A stretch of 47,088 nucleotides of DNA from UBA9619 sp964630665 (GCA_964630665.1 CAZVVN010000021.1:1-47088); one strand, 5' to 3'. Numbered from the stretch's first letter, positions 26,545-35,727 are shown. Numbers and translations are program-made. Notes: generated by a model not told the origin, from the letters alone.

Positions 26545-26627
26545 CAATGGCGGGCTGGGTTACTATTCCTTCCGCACTGAAGGGTTTCGAACCGCTCTTC
26601 GAACGTTGAACTGCCGGAGAATTAGTT

Positions 26628-28010
26628 TTGCCTAAGGTCAAATCGTTGCCCGATGACATTGAATTCGAGCTGGCCCCCGATGAGACCCTGCTGGAAGGGG
26701 CGCTGAGGGCCAGTATCCCGATTGCTCATGCCTGCGGCGGCCGGGCAAAATGCTCAACCTGCCGTTTTTGGATCCTTAACGGGCTGGAGACCTGCCCTGC
26801 CAGAAACCCGGCTGAAGCGGAGCTGGCCGAGACCATCGGGCTTGGTGATGAAGTGAGACTCGCCTGTCAATTAAGGCCCGAAGGGGATCTTACGATCCGC
26901 CGGTTGGTCCTGGACGAAACGGACCTGTTCATGACCAGTCAGCTGGAACGCTCGGTAACGACCCGCACGGGCGAAACGCGAGAAGTAGCCGTTTTTTTCA
27001 GCGATATTGTAGGGTTTACTTCGATATCCGAAAGCCTCTCACCGTACGACGTGATGTATCTGCTTAATCGTTACTTCGCTCAGACCGGTGAGGTAATCGA
27101 GGCCAACGACGGTTATCTGGACAAGTTCATCGGCGATGGGTTGATGGCGGTGTTTGGCATCGATGGTCAGGAAGACGCAGCTATTCGAGCGGTGAACTCG
27201 GCACTTAAGACGCTGGAGGTGGTGGACAGAATGAAGCCGTTTTTTGCCTCTATGTATGATATCGAGTTTGACATACGCATAGGCCTGCATTGGGGTGAGG
27301 CGCTGATCGGATCGATTGGCGCGATCGGCCACGAGCGCTTGACCGCAGTGGGTGACGCGGTCAATGTCGCCAGCCGGGTCGAGAGTGCCAACAAGGACGC
27401 TGACACTCGATTTCTGGTCTCGGAAAACCTGTACGAGAAGGTCAAGGACAGTGTCGAGGTCGCAGACTTCGTCCGAGTCAAGCTCCGGGGAACAAGCGAC
27501 CGAATCACTCTTTATGAAATCGAAGGACTGAGCGAGGCTGCCGATGCTGAGATCAACAAGACCGAGATAAGGGAAACAGTTCGGCTTGGGGGACGTGACT
27601 GGATACGATTGTTCGAGGTCGCTGAACTCGGCGAAGGGGAGCACAGGGTAATGGAGTTTCGCGACTACGATGTAGTGGTGACCCGCCAGAAGGGCAACGT
27701 GACTGCTTTCAACAATGCCTGTCCTCACCTCAGGCTGCCGCTGTTCGAACGAAAGGAACGCCCTGCAGATAATGAATCACCGATTCCACCTGCAAGTAAA
27801 TTCACCGAGGGCAGCGGGATTCTGTGTCGCTGGCATCAGAGTTGTTTTGATCTACAGAGCGGTGAGATCAAAAGTTGGTGCGATTCGCTACAGGATGATG
27901 GTACTTCCGCCGGAATGGAGTATCTGGGGGATATCTCGAAGAACCGTTCCGGCTTGCAGATCTTTCCCTGCCGCACGGATCAGGGCTACATCTGGCTATC
28001 TCTGGACTGA
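26628..28010 (+). CDS. 2Fe-2S ferredoxin / class III nucleotide cyclase / Rieske fusion
   Basis: A 460-residue soluble three-domain protein. Residues 1-95 are a plant-type 2Fe-2S ferredoxin with Cys36, Cys42, Cys45 and Cys80 (C-x5-C-x2-C then LAC). Residues 115-300 are a class III cyclase domain: metal-binding Asp126 (FSDIVGF) and Asp170 (DKFIGD), purine-specifying Lys166, and Asn246/Arg250 in VNVASR, so it should be catalytically active and make cAMP. Residues 320-460 are a Rieske domain with Cys365/His367 (ACPHL) and Cys400/His403 (CRWH), the two halves 33 residues apart because of an insert. There is no membrane segment. TTG at 26628 follows GGAGA by 7 bases. The flanking redox domains suggest an iron- or redox-controlled cyclase (inference). 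Confidence 0.9.
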   Translation: MPKVKSLPDDIEFELAPDETLLEGALRASIPIAHACGGRAKCSTCRFWILNGLETCPARNPAEAELAETIGLGDEVRLACQLRPEGDLTIRRLVLDETDLFMTSQLERSVTTRTGETREVAVFFSDIVGFTSISESLSPYDVMYLLNRYFAQTGEVIEANDGYLDKFIGDGLMAVFGIDGQEDAAIRAVNSALKTLEVVDRMKPFFASMYDIEFDIRIGLHWGEALIGSIGAIGHERLTAVGDAVNVASRVESANKDADTRFLVSENLYEKVKDSVEVADFVRVKLRGTSDRITLYEIEGLSEAADAEINKTEIRETVRLGGRDWIRLFEVAELGEGEHRVMEFRDYDVVVTRQKGNVTAFNNACPHLRLPLFERKERPADNESPIPPASKFTEGSGILCRWHQSCFDLQSGEIKSWCDSLQDDGTSAGMEYLGDISKNRSGLQIFPCRTDQGYIWLSLD

Positions 28011-28027
28011 GAAGATCATATCCTGCT

Positions 28028-29206
28028 TCAGGGCCGGGTCAGTCGACCGGCGGCAACCAGCAGGGTAAGCCCTATCAGTCCGAGCGAGAAGGTTGCCTTA
28101 AGGACACCGGAATACCCGGCTATGCTCCAGATATAGCCGGATAGAGTCGGCCCTGAGGCGAATCCAAGAACATAGGCTATGGATACGACGGCCGAGATAG
28201 CACCGAAATTCGCTTGGCCCAGCAGATCGGCTGTGACCGTGGGTTTGGCAATACTGCTTATTCCGACCGAACCACCCTGACAGATCACGAAAAGGATCAG
28301 GATCAATACGCCGGTCCCGGCCCAGGTCAGATTGACGCTGGCAAGCGACAGACCCATGAAGGCACACATGCAGATGACCAGCATGGAGACCCGCTGTTCG
28401 ACCGGGATCAACACGAGGCGGCCGAGGACCTGGGCCACGCCAATAGTCGAGGCCGCGATCACCGCGTGGGTGGTCGCTACCCCGCGACTCTCCAGCAGGG
28501 GCAGAATGTGGCTGATGATCATGCTGTGGTTGAGTGAGAAGGCCGAAAAGGCTATCGCCAGGCACCAGAATACGGGGTTCTTGAGCAGCGGTGTGATGAT
28601 CTCAGAAAAGGGCGTCTTTACTCTGGCGTCTTCGGGATCTGTCACGGCGATCTCAAAAGAGGCGCCGTACCAGAACAACGGGGCTGCTATAACCAGAACC
28701 AGCAGCGAAAACAGCCAAGTACTGGCCTGCCAACTGACCGCGTCAGCAACATAGTGGGACAGTGGAAAGCACAGTGTGCCGGCAAGACCCGCGACCAGCG
28801 TGACCATGATGATCGGTCTTTTGGCGTCGGGATAGAAGATCCTCGTGAGAAAGGCGAAACAAGGCTCATAGAGGCACCCGGACATCGTTACCCCAACCAG
28901 CAGCCAGATCAGGTAGAACTGCCAGAGCGCCTCAATCAGGGGCACCAGACCGACCAGCAATGCGCCCGCGACTGCGCTGCTGGTCATCAGGACCCGGCCG
29001 TGGCCGCGATCGATCAGTCGCCCGGCGAATACTGCAGTTGATGCTGATACGACCAGTGCCGCGGTGAAGCCAACGACCAGATCGACCCGACTCCAACCAA
29101 AGTGACTTTCCCATCGAACCAGCATAGCCGGAAAAAGATAAAATATGCCGGCCCAGGCGACCGTCTCGGCGACTGCCAGGGACCACACCTTGGGGTTTGT
29201 CCACAT
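28028..29206 (-). CDS. MFS transporter
   Basis: A 392-residue polytopic inner-membrane carrier of the major facilitator superfamily, with about twelve hydrophobic helices in two bundles and a basic/acidic central linker (SFEIAVTDPEDARVKTPF). The loop after helix 2 reads GRLIDRGHGRVLM, an MFS motif A variant, and a second copy appears in the C-terminal half. Substrate class cannot be assigned; the organisation resembles carboxylate carriers. I place the start at ATG 29206 because the frame upstream is hydrophilic, lacks a membrane signature and overlaps the divergent oxygenase gene. It is convergent with the cyclase gene (17-base gap). Confidence 0.85.
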   Translation of the reverse strand: MWTNPKVWSLAVAETVAWAGIFYLFPAMLVRWESHFGWSRVDLVVGFTAALVVSASTAVFAGRLIDRGHGRVLMTSSAVAGALLVGLVPLIEALWQFYLIWLLVGVTMSGCLYEPCFAFLTRIFYPDAKRPIIMVTLVAGLAGTLCFPLSHYVADAVSWQASTWLFSLLVLVIAAPLFWYGASFEIAVTDPEDARVKTPFSEIITPLLKNPVFWCLAIAFSAFSLNHSMIISHILPLLESRGVATTHAVIAASTIGVAQVLGRLVLIPVEQRVSMLVICMCAFMGLSLASVNLTWAGTGVLILILFVICQGGSVGISSIAKPTVTADLLGQANFGAISAVVSIAYVLGFASGPTLSGYIWSIAGYSGVLKATFSLGLIGLTLLVAAGRLTRP

Positions 29207-29398
29207 GTATTGATCTGGGATGTCGGTTGGCAAGCAGAGAACGAATTGTAGTCCGAGCTCCGGATCGGTGGATAAGATAAAACGCGGAAGCGGTGGCTTT
29301 GTGCAGGGAACGACTGGCATTTGGCCATGCAGCAAAGATACGGGTGGGAGAAAACGGTCCTGACTTGTGAGCCTTAAATTCGCGAGCGCTGAAAATCG

Positions 29399-30805
29399 AT
29401 GAAATCTTTTCGTTTCAGGTCCGGCAGTTATTCTGGTTATGCAACCCACCCGTCGATCTCAAGTGATGATGAGCTGACGCGGGTCGGGCCGAAGACCCCC
29501 TGCGGGGAGTATCTTCGCCGTTACTGGCATCCGGTTTCCTTGGCTGGTGAACTCGGAGAGCGCCCTCTGGCATTGAGAATCCTCGGTGAGGACCTGGTTC
29601 TGTTCAGGGACCGTTCAGATCAACTGGGCCTGGTCCATCGGCATTGCCCCCACCGCGGATCCTCTTTGGAATTCGGCCGTTGTGAGGAGCGAGGCATCCG
29701 TTGCTGTTACCACGGTTGGCATTTTGACGTTGATGGAACGTTGCTGGATGCACCCGGCCAGCCTGCGGGGTTAATTGAGAGGCTGAAACGTAAGATCCAG
29801 CTCGGGGCCTATCCTGTCCTTGAATACAAGGACCTGATCTTCGCCTACCTGGGGCCGATCGAGGAGATGCCGGAGTTCCCGGTGTTTGATGCCATGACCT
29901 TTGAAGATATGACAATGGTTCCCTACAAGGCGCCCTTTAACTGCAACTGGCTGCAGGTGCTGGATGCAATTCTGGATCCATTGCATACGAGTTTTCTGCA
30001 CTCGCGAATCGGCCGAGTGCAGTTCTCCGAGGGCTTTGGGGAACTCGGCCAAATGGACTTCTTTGAAAGGTCGGGTACTCTCCTAGGTATCAATACGCGG
30101 CGGATCGGTGACAACATCTGGCTGCGAATCAACGAACTTGTGATGCCGAATTTCACCCAGGCGGGCAGCGCCTTTGCCGCAGATGGGTCACAAGTGCGCT
30201 ATTACGGTCGCAGTTCGTTTACCCGTTGGGTCGTACCGCTGGACGATGAGAATACGATCTGCTTTGCATGGGCAAATTTCGGTGAGCGCGGGGATCCTAT
30301 TGCGTGGAACATCCCAGAGGGGCCGGAATTGATTGAGCAGGGTGAGGTCTTCGAGCGAAGTTACGAAGAGAGGCAGCGTTCACCAGCGGATATAGAAGCC
30401 GTTGAGGGCATGGGTTCAATTGCAGTGCATGATAACGAAAACCTCGTTATCAGTGATAAAGGCATCGCCCTGATGCGCAGGCTGTTGCGGGATCAGATCC
30501 GGTCGCTTGCGGCCGGCGTTGCACCATTGAGGGCACGAGCCAATCCGTTCGGCGCGATTCCGACGTATGGTGGCGACACGGTGCTCAGGATGCCCAGGGA
30601 ATCTGCGGCCAGTGAGGCCGGAAAATTGAGCGCTCTCGCACATCGGTTCATGGAGATTCAGTATCAAGTAGATGACCTGGCTGAGGCCGACAGGATTTCG
30701 GGTGTGATTGAGTCTCTCAAGGCACTTGAGGCAGGGGGTATGGGGCAGGTTGATCCCGATACGACATCCCGGAATCTGGTCGATCAGGTCAATCAGGAGA
30801 TTTAA
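29399..30805 (+). CDS. Rieske non-heme iron oxygenase, catalytic subunit
   Basis: A 468-residue oxygenase that hydroxylates or O-/N-demethylates an aromatic or methylated substrate, using electrons relayed from a Rieske cluster to a mononuclear iron. The Rieske ligands are Cys83 and His85 (HCPHRG) with Cys102 and His105 (CCYHGWHF). The catalytic iron motif is D193-x2-H196-x4-H201 (LDAILDPLHTSFLH). The order and length match the phthalate-4,5-dioxygenase/vanillate demethylase branch. No reductase or ferredoxin partner gene lies next to it. It is divergent from the MFS gene and is followed after 2 bases by the hydroxyacid dehydrogenase, so these two are probably an operon. Substrate unknown. 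Confidence 0.94.
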   Translation: MKSFRFRSGSYSGYATHPSISSDDELTRVGPKTPCGEYLRRYWHPVSLAGELGERPLALRILGEDLVLFRDRSDQLGLVHRHCPHRGSSLEFGRCEERGIRCCYHGWHFDVDGTLLDAPGQPAGLIERLKRKIQLGAYPVLEYKDLIFAYLGPIEEMPEFPVFDAMTFEDMTMVPYKAPFNCNWLQVLDAILDPLHTSFLHSRIGRVQFSEGFGELGQMDFFERSGTLLGINTRRIGDNIWLRINELVMPNFTQAGSAFAADGSQVRYYGRSSFTRWVVPLDDENTICFAWANFGERGDPIAWNIPEGPELIEQGEVFERSYEERQRSPADIEAVEGMGSIAVHDNENLVISDKGIALMRRLLRDQIRSLAAGVAPLRARANPFGAIPTYGGDTVLRMPRESAASEAGKLSALAHRFMEIQYQVDDLAEADRISGVIESLKALEAGGMGQVDPDTTSRNLVDQVNQEI

Positions 30806-30807
30806 GC

Positions 30808-31830
30808 TTGGCGGCGAAACTGCGTGTCCATGTCAAGAACAACCATGCGTCAGCGGAGACTTTCCCTCCGACTATCGAGGGGGAGGCGGTCTTCACGATC
30901 ACAGCGGAAAAGTTTCAACTAGCCTGCGATAAGTACCCACAGATAGCTGACCAGATAGAGGTTTTTATAGACTGGGACCTGGACAATTTTCAGGCGTCAA
31001 TGAAAACTGCAGACGTGCTTGTGGCATGGGACCTGCCGACCGCTAACTTGGCCACCGTAGCGCCTGCACTTCGCTGGATACACATCATTGGTGCCGGGGT
31101 CGAGCATCTGTGGCCGATGTCCTGGCTCCCTAAGCAGGTCACGATAGTCAACAATCGGGGCACCCATGCTGCTAAAGGCGGTGAGTTCGGACTGATGGCA
31201 GTGCTCATGTTGAACAGTCGCCTACCTGCGATCATTGAGAATCAGAAGACCGCGACCTGGTCGTCGCTGTTCTCGACCTCGGCGGTTGGTAAAACACTGG
31301 TCGTGATTGGTGTCGGTCATATCGGTGCGGCTGCAGCGCGTCACTGCCAAAGGCTGGGGATGCGTGTGATTGGAGTCAGCCGGCATGGCCGACCCGTACA
31401 GGGAATCGAGCAGATCGTGACGACAGCGAATCTCGACCAGGTACTGCCAGAAGCGGATTTCGTTCTGATGGCAGTGCCGCTGACGCTTGAGACCCGGAAC
31501 CTTCTCGACCGTCGGCGCCAGGCTCTGATGCGAAGCGGGGCAGGGATCATCAATCTGGGCCGATCATCCACCGTGGACTATCCGGCGTTGGTCGATAACC
31601 TGGTTTCAGGTCATTTCAGCGGGGCTGTGCTGGATGTCTTTGACCCGGAGCCCTTGCCGGAAGATTCAATCCTCTGGCGGACACCCAATCTGCTGGTGAC
31701 ACCACACATTTCTGCCGACGATGGGAACAATTATGTCGAGATGACACTTGAGCTGGTTTTCGCGAACCTGGCCCGCACCCTGCGTGGCGAACCATTGCAG
31801 AACGTCGTCAATCCTGAACTGGGTTACTGA
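30808..31830 (+). CDS. D-isomer-specific 2-hydroxyacid dehydrogenase
   Basis: A 340-residue NAD(P)-dependent enzyme that interconverts a D-2-hydroxy acid and a 2-oxo acid. The nucleotide fold carries GVGHIG at residues 168-173, and the family triad is present: Arg252 (NLGRSSTVD), Glu281 (DVFDPEPLP) and His300 (TPHIS). NNRGTHAAKGGEFGLM supplies the conserved substrate-loop block. It starts at TTG 30808 with AGGAG 8 bases upstream, inside the end of the oxygenase gene, indicating coupling. Its 3' end overlaps the convergent FAD dehydrogenase gene by 7 bases. The exact acid is unknown; glyoxylate/hydroxypyruvate-type reductases are close relatives. Confidence 0.94.
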   Translation: MAAKLRVHVKNNHASAETFPPTIEGEAVFTITAEKFQLACDKYPQIADQIEVFIDWDLDNFQASMKTADVLVAWDLPTANLATVAPALRWIHIIGAGVEHLWPMSWLPKQVTIVNNRGTHAAKGGEFGLMAVLMLNSRLPAIIENQKTATWSSLFSTSAVGKTLVVIGVGHIGAAAARHCQRLGMRVIGVSRHGRPVQGIEQIVTTANLDQVLPEADFVLMAVPLTLETRNLLDRRRQALMRSGAGIINLGRSSTVDYPALVDNLVSGHFSGAVLDVFDPEPLPEDSILWRTPNLLVTPHISADDGNNYVEMTLELVFANLARTLRGEPLQNVVNPELGY

Positions 31831-33254
31831 CGACTGGAGGTTTGGCAGGCAGACTGTGTCGCCACCACCTTGCCGGGATTCATGATGTTTAGCGGGTCGA
31901 TAGCCAGCTTGATCGCGCGCATCATCGACAGGCCGACCGGGTCCTTGTAATTCGCCATCTCCTCCATTTTCAGTAGGCCGATGCCATGTTCGGCACTAAA
32001 GGAGCCTTTAAGTTCGTGCACAAGATCAAAGATCAAAGTGTCGAACTCTGGCAGTCGTGAGCGAAACTGGGCGGGGTCATAGCCGGGAGGCTGAAACAGG
32101 CTCAAGTGGATGTTGCCGTCGCCGACATGGCCGAACGGATATGGTCGAATCCCCGGCATTCGTTGCTCGGCCAAAGCACTCGCTCGATGGATGAAATCAG
32201 GTACCTGTGAAACCTTGACGGCAACATCGTACGTGTAGCGTTCCCCCTCCTGAAGTTGTGCCTCGACCAAGCCTTCCCGGATTCCCCAGATCTGCGCGGT
32301 CTGGGCCTCGCTGCTGGAGATCACAGCATCGGTGACGGTTCCCTTCTCAAAGGACGATGCCAGTGTGTCTTCAAGGGTCGTTCGGAGTTCTGATCCAGCG
32401 CCACTGTAGACCATGATCACATACCAACGGTGGTCTCCGGGTAGCGGGTTAGAACATCGTGGAATATGTCTTTCTGCCAGTTCGACTCCCATTTGTGGTA
32501 CGAGCTCAAAGCCCGACAGCGTGCCACCACTCTTCGCACGGGCTAATGTCAGCAGTTCAAGACTTGCTTCCAGGTCGCGTAAGGCCACGAAAGCGGTTTC
32601 AATCTGCTGCGGCTTTGGATGCAGTTTAACGACTGCCGCTGTGATAATGCCGAGGGTCCCTTCGGCACCGATCAGCAGGCTCTTGAGGTCATAGCCGGTA
32701 TTGTTTTTTCGCAGTTCATTCAGATCGTTCCAGAGCCGTCCATCGGGTAACACTGCTTGAAGCCCAAGTACCTGCTCGCGGGCGTTGCCGTAACGCAGCA
32801 CGTTGATCCCGCCTGCATTGGTAGAGAGGTTGCCGCCGATCTGGCAAGTTCCCTCGGCACCGAGGCTGAGCGAAAAATGACGACCCGACTCTGTCGCCGC
32901 CTGCTGGATGTTCGCCAGAACACATCCTGCCTGCACAGTCATCGTGTCGTTAATCGGATCAATATCAAGGATTCGATTGAGGCGCCTGAGGTTGATCAGA
33001 ATTTCCCCAGGACGAGATACGGCACCACCGCAAAGCCCAGTGTTGCCGCCTTGAGGTACTATGGGGCGTTGCTGGCTAGCGCAGCAGCGAACGATTTGCT
33101 GAACCTCTTCAACGGTGCTGGGAAGAATTACTGCGTCGCCCTGGCCATTGAACTTTCCACGCCGCTCTTCGAGAAACTCGGCCTTCTCAGAATCATCTGA
33201 AACCACATATCGGTCTCCAACGATTTCGCCTAGTTGTCTGATGAGATCCGTCAC
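31824..33254 (-). CDS. FAD-linked 2-hydroxyacid dehydrogenase (GlcD/DLD family)
   Basis: A 476-residue flavoprotein of the PCMH/FAD_binding_4 family that oxidises a 2-hydroxy acid (D-lactate, glycolate or D-2-hydroxyglutarate type) to a 2-oxo acid. The FAD-binding segment PQGGNTGLCGGA lies at residues 67-78, followed by GAEGTCQIGGNLSTNAGG. The C-terminal oxidase domain includes the HVGDGNIHLS and EHGIGLLK metal and substrate motifs. It starts at GTG 33254. It has no iron-sulfur domain, so it needs a separate electron acceptor. It is convergent with the NAD-linked hydroxyacid dehydrogenase and divergent from the polyferredoxin operon. Confidence 0.94.
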   Translation of the reverse strand: MTDLIRQLGEIVGDRYVVSDDSEKAEFLEERRGKFNGQGDAVILPSTVEEVQQIVRCCASQQRPIVPQGGNTGLCGGAVSRPGEILINLRRLNRILDIDPINDTMTVQAGCVLANIQQAATESGRHFSLSLGAEGTCQIGGNLSTNAGGINVLRYGNAREQVLGLQAVLPDGRLWNDLNELRKNNTGYDLKSLLIGAEGTLGIITAAVVKLHPKPQQIETAFVALRDLEASLELLTLARAKSGGTLSGFELVPQMGVELAERHIPRCSNPLPGDHRWYVIMVYSGAGSELRTTLEDTLASSFEKGTVTDAVISSSEAQTAQIWGIREGLVEAQLQEGERYTYDVAVKVSQVPDFIHRASALAEQRMPGIRPYPFGHVGDGNIHLSLFQPPGYDPAQFRSRLPEFDTLIFDLVHELKGSFSAEHGIGLLKMEEMANYKDPVGLSMMRAIKLAIDPLNIMNPGKVVATQSACQTSSRQ

Positions 33255-33384
33255 GACCGGGTAGCAAGCCTCGCAGAAATTGAGGTATTCAGCTTGATGG
33301 GATGTCCAGAATTATATGAGTTTTGGGTTAGCAACTGTCATGGTCGGGCGTTTTACGATAGATTGTGATCTTCTTCCCCCTGCT

Positions 33385-33404
33385 CGGTCGTTGAGAATCG
33401 ACCG
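33385..33404 (+). promoter_or_regulatory. hairpin upstream of the polyferredoxin-AOR operon
   Basis: CGGTCG at 33385-33390 and CGACCG at 33399-33404 form a perfect 6-base stem with an 8-base loop, ending 27 bases before the ferredoxin start. It is a candidate operator or leader structure. No clear -35/-10 pair was identified beside it. Confidence 0.3.
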
Positions 33405-33431
33405 ACAGTCACCAGTCAAAGGGAGATGAAA

Positions 33432-33881
33432 ATGGCGCGGTCTTTGGCAATGGAACCGGACAAATGCACCGGCTGCCTGCAGTGCGAAATCGCCTGCAGT
33501 TTCGAACACGAGGGAGTGTTTAATCCCGCTCGATCGCGGGTCAGGGTGTTTGAGTTTCAGCATGGCAGACTGGCCGTACCATATACCTGTACCCAGTGTG
33601 AGGCGGCCTGGTGTCAGAAAGTCTGTCCCACCGGTGCGATCGTCCTCGATGATCATCTGGGTGCAAAGCTTGTTCGTGCCGAGGCCTGTGTCGGGTGCAA
33701 AGCCTGTGCAATCGCGTGCCCCTATGGCACCATCGAATACAACCCTGTATCGGGTAAGGTGGATAAGTGTGATCTGTGCGGGGGCGAGCCTCAATGCGTC
33801 GCGGCCTGCCCAACGGGGGCTATAGCCTATATAGAGACCAGCTTGTCGGGTACGACAGCCACTACCACTGCGGAGGCGTAG
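33432..33881 (+). CDS. four-cluster 4Fe-4S polyferredoxin, AorA-like
   Basis: A 149-residue electron-transfer protein with exactly sixteen cysteines in four groups: 12/15/18/22, 53/56/61/65, 86/89/92/96 and 113/116/122/126. These should bind four 4Fe-4S clusters in the HycB/DmsB-type fold. It has no signal peptide. It lies 4 bases before an AOR gene, the same arrangement as AorA-AorB of the Aromatoleum tungsten aldehyde oxidoreductase, where AorA forms an electron wire. The second ATG (33432) is chosen because GGGAG is 6 bases upstream of it; the first ATG (33426) touches that site. Confidence 0.93.
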   Translation: MARSLAMEPDKCTGCLQCEIACSFEHEGVFNPARSRVRVFEFQHGRLAVPYTCTQCEAAWCQKVCPTGAIVLDDHLGAKLVRAEACVGCKACAIACPYGTIEYNPVSGKVDKCDLCGGEPQCVAACPTGAIAYIETSLSGTTATTTAEA

Positions 33882-33885
33882 ATCA

Positions 33886-35709
33886 ATGAGCTGGCAGAGA
33901 CAGATCTTAAGAGTCAACCTCACAGACTCCTCGATCCGGGTTGAGCCACTGAACATGCAGTGGGCGAGCGACTACATTGGCGAACGCGGTCTGGGGACTA
34001 AATATCTGTGGGAGAACATGGACCCACAAGCCGAACCAATGGGTCCCGACAACGTTCTGATATTTGCTACTGGGCCGTTGACGGGTACCTCAGCGTCAAC
34101 CAGTGGGCGCTACGCTGTTGTCACCAAAAGTCCGCTGACAGGAGCGATAGCTTGCTCAAATTCAGGCGGAAAATTCGGAGCGGAGTTGAAATATGCCGGT
34201 TATGACCTGTTGCTGGTCGAAGGACGCTCTGAAGAACCGGTTTACCTTCGAATAGAAGACGGCGACGTCAGTCTGCACCCGGCGAAAAAGATCTGGGGCA
34301 AGACCGTCTGGGAAACCGAGGAGTGGATCCGGCAAGAGCACAACAACCCGATGTTGAAGGTCGCGACGATTGGCATCGCTGGTGAACGTGGTGTGCGTTA
34401 TGCGGCGGTGGTCAACGATCTGCACAGGGCTGCTGGGCGCTCCGGAGTTGGTGCAGTGATGGGGTCAAAGAATCTAAAAGCCGTCGCTGCACGCGGTAGC
34501 TGTGGTGTTTCCGTTGACGATCCGCAGCGTTTTATGGAAGTGACCACTCGGATGAAGGATATGCTGGCCGGCGACAGGGGCACCCGGGGGCTCACCAAGT
34601 ATGGCACCAACGCGATGATGGACACCATGCAGGAATTCGGTGGCCTACCGACGCGAAATTTTAGGGAGGTACAGTTCGAGGGTTATGACAAGGTCGATGC
34701 CAGGGCCATGCTTGCGATCAGAGATGACGGACACCGTAACCTCGTCACTAATGCCGCCTGTTTTGGCTGCACTATCGCTTGTGGACGCATCTCACATATC
34801 CACAAGGACCATTTCACGATCGTCAACCGTAAAGAGTATTGGCATGCATCCGGTGGGCTTGAATATGAGACAGCTTATGCGTTCGGCCCCGTGGTCGGAA
34901 TAGATGACATCGATGCGTGTACCTTTGCCGGTTACCTGATGAACGAACACGGGATAGATCCTATTTCATTTGGTGTGACTTTGGCCGCTGCGATGGAGTT
35001 GTTCGAGATGGGAGTGATCAGTACCGCGGAGACCGATGGGATAGAACTTAAGTTTGGCAATGCTGAGGCACTCACAGTTATGGCTGAGAAGACCGGTAAA
35101 CAGGAGGGATTCGGCGAAGTTCTGGGCCTGGGTTCACGGCGGCTGTGCGAGAAGTATGGTCATCCTGAATTGTCGATGACTGTCAAGGGTCAGGAGTTTG
35201 CCGGTTATGATTCACGGGCGCTGCAAGGCATGGGCCTTGGTTACGCGACCGGCAACCGTGGTGCCTGCCACTTGAAGCATGACACATTCGAAGTAGACAT
35301 GGAGGATCAGACGGGATCCGGAAAAGCCGAGCCGTGCAAGGTCTCCCAGGACTGGCAGGCGGTGGTGGACTCGAGCGGCCTATGTATGTTTACCATGGGA
35401 GTGTGGGGTCCGGAAGAATTTGCCGAGCAGTTGGACGCTGACAGTGAGGGTGACTGGACTGTCGACCGGATGACCGAGTCTGGTGAGCGGATCTGGAACC
35501 TGGAACGCATGTTCAATATGGCCGCGGGCCTTACCGGTGCCGACGATACGCTTCCAGAACGACTGCTCAAAGATCCAGCCCCGAGCGGTACTGCTAAGGG
35601 CCGGGTCAACGAACTCGACCTTATGCTTCCCGAATATTATCGGTTGCGCGGTTGGACCGATGACGGCCAACCAACGACCGAGACGCTCAAGCGACTGGGG
35701 CTTGGATAG
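33886..35709 (+). CDS. aldehyde:ferredoxin oxidoreductase family enzyme (second of two)
   Basis: A 607-residue AOR-family catalytic subunit with a probable tungsten or molybdenum bis-pterin site. The 4Fe-4S ligands have the canonical spacing, Cys292, Cys295 and Cys299 (ACFGCTIACG), with Cys500 (SSGLCMF). The N-terminal domain has VLIFATGPLTGTSASTSGR, KSPLTGAIACSNSGG and GRSGVGAVMGSKNLKAV. The likely reaction is oxidation of an aldehyde to an acid or the reverse; the substrate is not readable. GGAGG lies 9 bases upstream of ATG 33886, inside the end of the polyferredoxin gene. The protein downstream is MoaD-like. It differs markedly from the first AOR of the window, so this is not a recent duplication. 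Confidence 0.95.
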   Translation: MSWQRQILRVNLTDSSIRVEPLNMQWASDYIGERGLGTKYLWENMDPQAEPMGPDNVLIFATGPLTGTSASTSGRYAVVTKSPLTGAIACSNSGGKFGAELKYAGYDLLLVEGRSEEPVYLRIEDGDVSLHPAKKIWGKTVWETEEWIRQEHNNPMLKVATIGIAGERGVRYAAVVNDLHRAAGRSGVGAVMGSKNLKAVAARGSCGVSVDDPQRFMEVTTRMKDMLAGDRGTRGLTKYGTNAMMDTMQEFGGLPTRNFREVQFEGYDKVDARAMLAIRDDGHRNLVTNAACFGCTIACGRISHIHKDHFTIVNRKEYWHASGGLEYETAYAFGPVVGIDDIDACTFAGYLMNEHGIDPISFGVTLAAAMELFEMGVISTAETDGIELKFGNAEALTVMAEKTGKQEGFGEVLGLGSRRLCEKYGHPELSMTVKGQEFAGYDSRALQGMGLGYATGNRGACHLKHDTFEVDMEDQTGSGKAEPCKVSQDWQAVVDSSGLCMFTMGVWGPEEFAEQLDADSEGDWTVDRMTESGERIWNLERMFNMAAGLTGADDTLPERLLKDPAPSGTAKGRVNELDLMLPEYYRLRGWTDDGQPTTETLKRLGLG

Positions 35710-35727
35710 AGGTCCCGAAGTTCCATC

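Noticed and set aside
29207..29449. 81-residue N-terminal extension of the MFS gene at 28028
   Set aside because: Hydrophilic, overlaps the divergent oxygenase start and lacks MFS similarity; it is more likely upstream sequence.
23339..35709. The two AOR genes as a recent duplication
   Set aside because: The proteins differ in length (566 against 607), cluster spacing and most of their sequence; they are distant paralogues.
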